A stretch of 64,000 bases of DNA from Pseudomonas protegens (GTDB lineage: Bacteria; Pseudomonadota; Gammaproteobacteria; Pseudomonadales; Pseudomonadaceae). The notes under the pieces are model-generated. The model did not search any database, was not told the origin of the DNA, and saw nothing but the letters and a program-made list of their open reading frames with translations. Location of the stretch: positions 992,001-1,056,000 of the forward strand of contig NZ_CP060201.1 of NCBI RefSeq assembly GCF_013407925.2, given 5' to 3'. Numbering within the stretch: the stretch's first letter is position 1; each line of letters begins with the position of its first letter. Below, piece after piece: positions 58,553 through 64,000 of the stretch. Made by a program: the position numbers and the translations under genes.

Positions 58553-59035
58553 TCAATGACGCTCCAGAGCGTTCACCAGGTCATGGAAGGCTTCGCGATT
58601 GGAGTCATTGAGCCCCATGAGGATCTTGTGCGCCTCCAGGACCTTGATCCGCACCACTTCCTCGGATTGATCCTGGGACGGCAAGTCGGTCAGGCATTCC
58701 GGGCAAGGTATCGGACGATCGACGATGTTGAACACCTGATCGAAGCCCATGGACTGCAACAGCCGGGTGATGTCTTCGTGGGTGGTGACGACAGTGGGCA
58801 ACAGACCGACTTTTTGCCGTGACAGGATCGACAACTTGGCCAACAGGCCCAGGGTGGTGCTGTCGATGCTACGGGTTTCGGTCAGATCGATGACGATCGC
58901 CGAAAAATTCAGCGCAGTGAAAATTCGCTCAATAGTTGCATCCAGCGCCGAACACAAGGTCAGGCGCACTTCACCGATGAACTTCAGGACGAAGGTGCCA
59001 TCCTGCTCGGCGAACTGGATTCTACCGGTACTCAT
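58553..59035 (-). CDS. rssC: STAS-domain anti-sigma factor antagonist RssC
   Basis: The 160-residue protein has an N-terminal STAS domain (MSTGRIQFAEQDGTFVLKFI ... AIVIDLTETRSIDSTTLGLL) in which the Ser of DSTT is the usual phosphorylation site, and a C-terminal extension. Antagonists of this class switch partners on phosphorylation. Its start overlaps the rssB stop by one base (TAATG), so the two are translationally coupled. Placement next to tal matches the rssB–rssC locus of P. aeruginosa; the similar HsbA protein lies in a flagellar context instead. Confidence 0.85.
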   Translation of the reverse strand: MSTGRIQFAEQDGTFVLKFIGEVRLTLCSALDATIERIFTALNFSAIVIDLTETRSIDSTTLGLLAKLSILSRQKVGLLPTVVTTHEDITRLLQSMGFDQVFNIVDRPIPCPECLTDLPSQDQSEEVVRIKVLEAHKILMGLNDSNREAFHDLVNALERH

Positions 59036-60216
59036 TAAAGGTTCCTGCTCAACACTAACAGGGCGATATCATCCGGCATCTCCCCTAGCGTGGCCAATCC
59101 AAAAACTTGCCGCAGGCCATCCAGGCTGCCGCCCGCTGCTCTCACCCGTTCAGGCAAGGCCGCTTCTTTTTCTTTGAGTGTAGGCTCGGACAAAAGGTCC
59201 AGGATCCCGTCGGACATCAGCGTCAGGCTGAACACCGGCGGCAACTCCAGAATATGGTCCTCATAGGTCGCCTCGTTGAACAGGCCCACCGGCAAACCAC
59301 GCCCTTCCAGGTAACGCACACTGTCCGGGGTGTACAACACCGGCAACGGCAAATGCCCGCCAATGCTATAGGTCAACAAACCAGTCTCCTCGTCGATGAC
59401 TCCACCGACCATCGTGACGTGTTTGCCCAGCTTACAGCTGATCAGGCCACGGTTGATATGGCCCAGTACTTCCGAAGGCTTGAATTCCGGCAAGGTGCCA
59501 TTGCGCTTGGATTCGAACAACAGCCGAGTGGTCATGAACTTCAACAGCACGGTGACAAAGGCTGATGAGGCGCCATGGCCAGAAACGTCCGCCAGGTAGA
59601 AGGCAACCCGACGCTCATCGACACGGAAGTAGTCGACGAAATCTCCCGACAGGTACAGCGATGGGATGATCTGGTGCGCAAAGTTGAATTCGTCGATCGA
59701 CCAGGGACTGGTGGGCAGCATGTTCATCTGCACTTGGCGACCGGCATTCTGGTCTTCCTGAAGCAAATTGAGGCTTGCTTCAAGTTCGCGATTAGCGGCT
59801 TCGAGCTTTTCCCGATAACGCTGGTTTTCCAGGAGCAGGCGCGCTCGATCAAGGGCCCGGCGCACAGAGTGCTCGAGCACGGCCAGATCTTCCAGCGGCT
59901 TGATCAGGTAGTCAGCCGCCCCCAGGCGAAGGGCTTCGACTGCATCGTTCATCACGCCCGCACCCGACACCACAATCACCGGGGTTTGCGGCGACTGCTC
60001 GGTTACTTGACGGATCAGCTCGAGACCGCCCATCTGCGGCATGCGCAGATCGCAGATCACCAGATCGGGATGGTCGTGCTGGAATACCTGAAGACCCTGC
60101 TGGCCGTTAGCAGCCTGCAGTACGCTGAAGCCACTGTCTTCCAAATAGGCCGCGAGACTTGCGCGTACTACTTCGTCGTCATCGATTATCAGCAGCGTGG
60201 CACTGGTTTTTTGCAT
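59035..60216 (-). CDS. rssB: Response regulator with PP2C-type phosphatase domain RssB
   Basis: The 393-residue protein has a receiver domain (ATLLIIDDDEVVRASLAAYL, phospho-acceptor Asp in VICDLRMPQMGG, Lys in YLIKPLED), a coiled-coil linker (~150-185) and a PP2C/SpoIIE-type phosphatase domain (YLADVSGHGASSAFV, LMSDGILDLL, DDIALLVL), whose metal-binding Asp residues are present. It should dephosphorylate RssC and so affect RpoS or biofilm control, as described for Pseudomonas. ATG at 60216 gives MQKTSATLLIIDDDE; upstream extension is unsupported. Confidence 0.88.
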   Translation of the reverse strand: MQKTSATLLIIDDDEVVRASLAAYLEDSGFSVLQAANGQQGLQVFQHDHPDLVICDLRMPQMGGLELIRQVTEQSPQTPVIVVSGAGVMNDAVEALRLGAADYLIKPLEDLAVLEHSVRRALDRARLLLENQRYREKLEAANRELEASLNLLQEDQNAGRQVQMNMLPTSPWSIDEFNFAHQIIPSLYLSGDFVDYFRVDERRVAFYLADVSGHGASSAFVTVLLKFMTTRLLFESKRNGTLPEFKPSEVLGHINRGLISCKLGKHVTMVGGVIDEETGLLTYSIGGHLPLPVLYTPDSVRYLEGRGLPVGLFNEATYEDHILELPPVFSLTLMSDGILDLLSEPTLKEKEAALPERVRAAGGSLDGLRQVFGLATLGEMPDDIALLVLSRNL

Positions 60217-60492
60217 GTGGGCAAACGGCGCCAGAATTAGGTTGGCGTAGCTGGCTTGGCTCGGGGCCTGGCGCACGCTACTGGATTCGCTTTCTAGCCA
60301 CTCTGGAAGTGGAGCCAGGACCTTCAGCCCTGCACGCCCGCCTATCAGAGGTGCCCTTCTAAGGCGCAGACGGTACTCCCATCCGCGGGGCGTTTCAAGC
60401 TCATGCCGATGGTCGCCTGACGTCTTTACATCGCAAATCACCGGGAGTTATAAAAACCGCTAAAACCGCAACTCAATCGCAGGATGGAACCC

Positions 60493-60792
60493 ATGAATCA
60501 AAACCAGCGTGACTACAGTGAAAAGCGCGATTACATCCGGATGCGGGTGGATGCCGAGGTCACGCTAATCCACCAGGGACAGGTGATTGAAGCGGTCTGT
60601 ATCGACCTTTCCAGCAGCGGCATGCAGGTTCAGGCGCCCCGCTCGTTCCAGGTCGGTGATCGCCTGAGCGTGCGCATCGACTCCGACCATGCAGCCTTGA
60701 AAGGGCTGGAAGCAGAGACTGAAGTGGTCTGGATCAATGGGCTGGAGGGAGGCGGTCAGAAACTTGGGCTTACAATCCTTAAAATGAAGTAA
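60493..60792 (+). CDS. PilZ-domain c-di-GMP-binding protein
   Basis: The 99-residue single-domain protein has the PilZ c-di-GMP signature: RxxxR (RDYIR) and DxSxxG (IDLSSSGMQV). ATG at 60493 has AGGA at a usable spacing; the in-frame ATG at 60484 lies too close to its AGG. It is divergent from rssB, which suggests a shared signalling role; the partner is unknown. A terminator follows. Confidence 0.9.
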   Translation: MNQNQRDYSEKRDYIRMRVDAEVTLIHQGQVIEAVCIDLSSSGMQVQAPRSFQVGDRLSVRIDSDHAALKGLEAETEVVWINGLEGGGQKLGLTILKMK

Positions 60793-60806
60793 AAATCTCC
60801 CCCATG

Positions 60807-60834
60807 AAAAAGGCGGCCCAATGGCCGCCTTTTT
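60807..60834. terminator. Bidirectional terminator between PilZ and mlaA genes
   Basis: AAAAAGGCGGCC (60807-60818) pairs with GGCCGCCTTTTT (60823-60834) around CAAT. Confidence 0.9.
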
Positions 60835-60858
60835 AGTGACTACCGGACAGTCGCTCGA

Positions 60859-61545
60859 TCAGAAATCGTCTTCGACCTTACCGTCCTTGACCTTGAATTC
60901 ACGATTCTGCAGGTAGGCATTACGAATGAAGGTGTACTTGTCACCCCGTATCAGTTTGTCCGCAGACAGCAGGCTGGCACGGGTATCGATGATATCCACG
61001 CCAATGGTGGTGTTGCGCGCAGGAATATCGTTCATGTAGCGGTAGGGTTCGGTGTAGCTTTCGACATACTTGGCTGGTGCATCACGCAAAGTGCTAGGAC
61101 CCAGCAACGGCAGCATTACGTAAGGACCACTACCCACTCCCCAGTAACCGAGAGTCTGACCGAAATCTTCATCGTTGCGCTGCAGGCCCATCTTGGTGCC
61201 GACGTCGAAGAAGCCCGCCAGTCCCAAGGTCGTGTTCATCAGCAGACGCGCCGTATCCACACCGGCAGCACGCGGCTTGGCCTGAAGGATGTCGTTGGCC
61301 AGGTTGCCGACGTCACCCAGGTTGCGGAACATGTTGTGGATGCCGTCTTCAAGAAACTGCGGCGTGACCGCCTGGTAGCCTTGGGCCAATGGCTTCAGGG
61401 CATAAGTGTCGAGGGTATCGTTGAAGGTGAAGATGGGACGGTTGATGCTCTCCCACGGATCTTCTTCAGCTGCCTGGACGACCAGGGGAGCCAGCGTCAC
61501 ACCGGCACTCATACATAGCGGAACTAGATAACGGCTCCAGCGCAT
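60859..61545 (-). CDS. mlaA: Phospholipid transport protein MlaA/VacJ, without a clear lipobox
   Basis: The 228-residue protein has the VacJ/MlaA domain (EDPWESINRPIFTFNDTLDT, FFDVGTKMGLQRNDEDFGQT, GVGSGPYVMLPLLGPSTLRD). MlaA removes phospholipids from the outer leaflet of the outer membrane. The N-terminus MRWSRYLVPLCMSAGVTLAP ... VQAAEEDPWE reads as a signal peptidase I signal; its only Cys (residue 11) does not sit in a normal lipobox, unlike E. coli MlaA. Other mla genes are not in the window. Confidence 0.9.
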   Translation of the reverse strand: MRWSRYLVPLCMSAGVTLAPLVVQAAEEDPWESINRPIFTFNDTLDTYALKPLAQGYQAVTPQFLEDGIHNMFRNLGDVGNLANDILQAKPRAAGVDTARLLMNTTLGLAGFFDVGTKMGLQRNDEDFGQTLGYWGVGSGPYVMLPLLGPSTLRDAPAKYVESYTEPYRYMNDIPARNTTIGVDIIDTRASLLSADKLIRGDKYTFIRNAYLQNREFKVKDGKVEDDF

Positions 61546-61749
61546 AGCAGGAAACTCCTTGGGTTGTTCTCTCTTGGGGCTATGCCCTGAGGTTAGGCTC
61601 GGGAGTATAAATCGGATACGCCGGTTTAGGCAGCATCACTGCAATCAGGCTCAACGCGTCGAACCGCCAGTCCCGCTCAGGGTCACCCGACTGTCACTTG
61701 CGTGTCATCTTGTCCCGCTAGCCTCGATGGGTATTTCAAGGACGTTGAT

Positions 61750-62370
61750 ATGCCCCAAGCCGACGCCTCAACCCAGATTGCCGCGCCCTTGACCGCCGTA
61801 CTCTTTGGCCTCAGTGGCTGCCTGGTGGATTTTGGTGCGCGTACGCGCCTGCACAGCTCCACAAGCCCCGGCCCGGAACAGGCTCAAGCCACACCGGGCG
61901 CATTGGCAACCCTGCAGCACTTGCAACAGCAAGGCATTCCTTGCGCATGGCTGGAACAACTACCAGCCGCCAGCGCCCGCCAGCTAGCCGCAGCACTGCC
62001 GGAATGGATCAAGCCCACCCCTGCCGTCCCCGCTCAATGGCCCGCGCCCGACGCCTGCTGGCAGGCATTGATGTCGCTCAAAGTGTCGCGCCTCGACGGC
62101 TGCGTGCTGGTCAGCGGCGAACCACAGCTTCTGCAGTCGGGGCTCAACGCCGGCCTCTGGACCATAGGCCTGGCCTCCTGTGGTTCGCTGTGCGGCATGA
62201 CACCCAGCGAATGGCAGGCGCTGAGCCAACAGGAGCGCGAGCTCAAACGGGGCAAGGCCACCGTGCAACTGTTCGGCCTGGGAGTGCACTCGGTCATAGA
62301 CCACCTGGGAGAATTGCGCACCTGTCTGGCAGACATCGAACAACGTCGACTCAAGGGTGAAAAGCCCTGA
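61750..62370 (+). CDS. HAD-superfamily-like protein, probably inactive
   Basis: The 206-residue protein resembles the phosphonatase-like HAD branch in overall layout. HAD motif I, which should read DxDG/S, reads FGLSGCLVDFG, so the nucleophile Asp is Gly. The acidic motif IV is also absent. It would thus lack phosphatase activity and may bind a ligand or partner. ATG at 61750 has AAGGA 8 bases upstream. Confidence 0.7.
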   Translation: MPQADASTQIAAPLTAVLFGLSGCLVDFGARTRLHSSTSPGPEQAQATPGALATLQHLQQQGIPCAWLEQLPAASARQLAAALPEWIKPTPAVPAQWPAPDACWQALMSLKVSRLDGCVLVSGEPQLLQSGLNAGLWTIGLASCGSLCGMTPSEWQALSQQERELKRGKATVQLFGLGVHSVIDHLGELRTCLADIEQRRLKGEKP

Positions 62371-62492
62371 CATAAGCCTGTTGATCAGGATCATGCACAG
62401 TGCCTGGTAGTGGATTACTCTAAGCCGTGGGCATGGATCTTTGCTTCAATCGCGCGGTCCATCCCTGTGCCTATCAATGAAGGGAGAACGCC

Positions 62493-62756
62493 ATGCCTGC
62501 CCGCGAACTGCAAGAACAACTCGATACCCTGCGCGAGCAATTGGAGCAGAACCCACCGCTTTCGGAAGCCGAGCGCGCCAACCTGCATGACCTGATGCAG
62601 CAGATCGAGCTGCAACTCAAGCTGGAAACCAGCACCCATGACGCCAGCCTCGCTGACGGCGTCAATCTGGCGGTGGAACGCTTCGAACTGGAACACCCGG
62701 CCATTGCCGGAACCCTGCGCAACATCGTCCAGACCCTGGGCAACATCGGTATTTGA
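62493..62756 (+). CDS. DUF4404-family small protein
   Basis: An 87-residue helical protein (MPARELQEQLDTLREQLEQN ... AVERFELEHPAIAGTLRNIV) with the heptad-like Leu pattern and C-terminal HPAIAG of the DUF4404 family. The function is unknown. GGAG lies upstream (AAGGGAGAACGCC). It converges on queF with a shared terminator. Confidence 0.85.
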   Translation: MPARELQEQLDTLREQLEQNPPLSEAERANLHDLMQQIELQLKLETSTHDASLADGVNLAVERFELEHPAIAGTLRNIVQTLGNIGI

Positions 62757-62787
62757 TGGCGTCCGACAACAGCGCCTCATAAAAACA

Positions 62788-62812
62788 AAGCCCCGCATCA
62801 TTTGCGGGGCTT
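62788..62812. terminator. Bidirectional terminator between the DUF4404 gene and queF
   Basis: AAGCCCCGCA (62788-62797) pairs with TGCGGGGCTT (62803-62812). Confidence 0.88.
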
Positions 62813-62816
62813 CTGC

Positions 62817-63647
62817 TTACTGGCGAACCAATCGCTGATTGGCGAACTCCACGGTTTCGGTACTGCGGTACGGATTGATATCCAGCCCGCCACGACGCAC
62901 ATAGCGAGCGTAGACAGTCAGTTTCTCGGGTTTGAGCAAGCGCTGCAGATCAAGGAAGATCCGCTCCACGCACTGCTCATGGAAATCCGAGTGCTGACGG
63001 AAGCTCACCAGATACGCCAGCAAGCTGGCGTGATCCAGCGCCGCCCCCCGGTACTCCACCACCACGCTGCCCCAGTCCGGCTGGCTGGTTACCGGGCAGT
63101 TGGACTTGAGCAGATGGCTGTGCACGCTTTCCTCCACCACGCGCGAAGCATCGCAGCGCAGAAGTTCCGGACGCGGGTGCTCGTAACTGTCGACATTGAT
63201 GTCCAATTCGTCGATGCACGCACCGGGAAGCGCCACCACGCCCTCGGCCTCTACTTCCTGCAAGCTGCGGATACGCACCCCCACCGGCTTGCCGGCAGCG
63301 GCCGAAAGATCAGCGCGCAAGGTGGACTCAAGCGTCGCGCGGTCAGCGAATGGCGTCTGGTTCAACGAGTTGAGATAGAGCTTGAAAGACTTGGACTCGA
63401 TGATGTTCGGCGAATCCGCAGGAATGCTGAACTCAGCAATGGCCACCACCGGCTTGCCCGACGGCAGCAACCAGGACAACTCGAAGCAATTCCAGAAATC
63501 CACACCTTTATAAGGCAGGGTATCGGCGCTCAAGCCCAGCTCGGCCCATTTCGCCGCCCGAGGGATCGGGAACAGCAGGGACGGGGTGTATGTAGAGACG
63601 TATTCACTGGACTTGCCCAGCGGCGAATGTTCGGCTGCGGGATGCAT
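62817..63647 (-). CDS. queF: NADPH-dependent preQ0 reductase QueF
   Basis: The 276-residue two-fold tunnelling enzyme (long, YqcD-type) has the QueF motif [11 protein letters not shown] and the catalytic Cys in [15 protein letters not shown]. It reduces 7-cyano-7-deazaguanine to preQ1 for queuosine in tRNA. Its neighbours to the left are unrelated. To the right is a cupredoxin gene. Confidence 0.96.
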   Translation of the reverse strand: MHPAAEHSPLGKSSEYVSTYTPSLLFPIPRAAKWAELGLSADTLPYKGVDFWNCFELSWLLPSGKPVVAIAEFSIPADSPNIIESKSFKLYLNSLNQTPFADRATLESTLRADLSAAAGKPVGVRIRSLQEVEAEGVVALPGACIDELDINVDSYEHPRPELLRCDASRVVEESVHSHLLKSNCPVTSQPDWGSVVVEYRGAALDHASLLAYLVSFRQHSDFHEQCVERIFLDLQRLLKPEKLTVYARYVRRGGLDINPYRSTETVEFANQRLVRQ

Positions 63648-63714
63648 GGCGGAAACCTGACTGAAGAATCAGCGGATTCTACCAGCCTTTGCTCCCGCCT
63701 TTGAGCCCCTGAAC

Positions 63715-64000
63715 TCAGGGAGTGACCGTCAGCTTACCCACCATCCCGGCCTGGTAATGCCCGGGAATGTTGCAGGCAAACTCCAGGCTGCCGCTCTTGC
63801 TGAAGGTCCAGGTCAGTTCGGCCTGCTTGCCCGGCTCCACCAGTACGCTGTTGGGATCGTCATGCCGCATGCCATGGTCCATGCCTGCCATCGAACTGTG
63901 CCCCATCGCCCCATGATCCATGGCCTGCATGCCGGTGGGCGTGAGCATCCCGCTCTGTTGCATCTTGAGCATTTCCTGCTGATGCTCGGCATGCATGGCC
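63715..64000 (-). CDS. His/Met-rich cupredoxin, cut by the window end
   Basis: The visible C-terminal ~94 residues have a Met/His-rich segment (MLTPTGMQAMDHGAMGHSSM and AGMDHGMRHDD) and a plastocyanin-type copper site at the end (EFACNIPGHYQAGMVGKLTV, ligands Cys, His, Met). The frame is open through base 64000, so the N-terminus and any signal peptide are outside. It resembles the copper-induced periplasmic protein found next to queF in P. aeruginosa, where the CopRS system follows. The role in copper tolerance is inferred. Confidence 0.85.
   Translation of the reverse strand, partial: AMHAEHQQEMLKMQQSGMLTPTGMQAMDHGAMGHSSMAGMDHGMRHDDPNSVLVEPGKQAELTWTFSKSGSLEFACNIPGHYQAGMVGKLTVTP

Overview
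This window is a chromosomal segment of a fluorescent Pseudomonas, most likely the P. fluorescens/protegens/chlororaphis group. The evidence is gene content and order. The blocks tal–rssC–rssB–PilZ–mlaA–queF, SDR–metZ–purF–cvpA–dedD–folC–accD–trpF–truA–fimV–usg–asd–leuB–leuD–leuC–lysR and gltX–emrAB–uvrB–aminotransferase match conserved Pseudomonas neighbourhoods. The CsrA-family protein reads as RsmE, and Pseudomonas-type REP palindromes are present. The DNA is GC-rich and densely coding. I see no prophage, insertion sequence, CRISPR array or replication origin.

Left part (1–10.3 kb): a truncated endA, a small lipoprotein, rsmE, a VOC protein, a leaderless chitin-degrading pair (LPMO plus GH18 chitinase) and another lipoprotein. 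Then comes an RtcB–PrfH pair with an unusual leader region. It is followed by tRNA-Val(GAC), an FAD amine oxidase and a tRNA-Asp, tRNA-Asp, tRNA-Val(TAC) cluster. This is the accessory-like part of the window.

Middle part (10.3–47 kb): mostly housekeeping genes on the minus strand for methionine, purine, folate, fatty-acid, tryptophan, tRNA pseudouridine, leucine and aspartate-family metabolism. It also has fimV, a five-PAS GGDEF–EAL protein, an IbpA-type heat-shock gene with a sigma-32 promoter and a ROSE-like RNA thermometer, dusC, a thioesterase, a hydrolase, a TetR regulator, gltX, emrAB-type efflux, uvrB and an aromatic aminotransferase. A tandem array of three tRNA-Ala/tRNA-Glu pairs lies at 36.8–37.7 kb.

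Right part (47–64 kb): tRNA-Asn just upstream, an MFS transporter, a small SH3-like secreted protein, a xanthine/uracil-type permease, a secreted protein with an HNH-like motif, an arylamine N-acetyltransferase, a GNAT protein and a diguanylate cyclase. About 0.85 kb of unassigned DNA precedes dusA. The window ends with tal, rssC–rssB, a PilZ protein, mlaA, a degenerate HAD protein, a DUF4404 protein, queF and the start of a His/Met-rich cupredoxin gene cut by the window end.

The best candidates for unusual biology are the RtcB–PrfH module with its short leader ORF, the signal-less LPMO whose copper-brace histidine is not N-terminal, the co-varying spacer hairpins in the tRNA array, and the secreted HNH-like protein. 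All calls come from reading the sequence and remembered family features. No database search was run.
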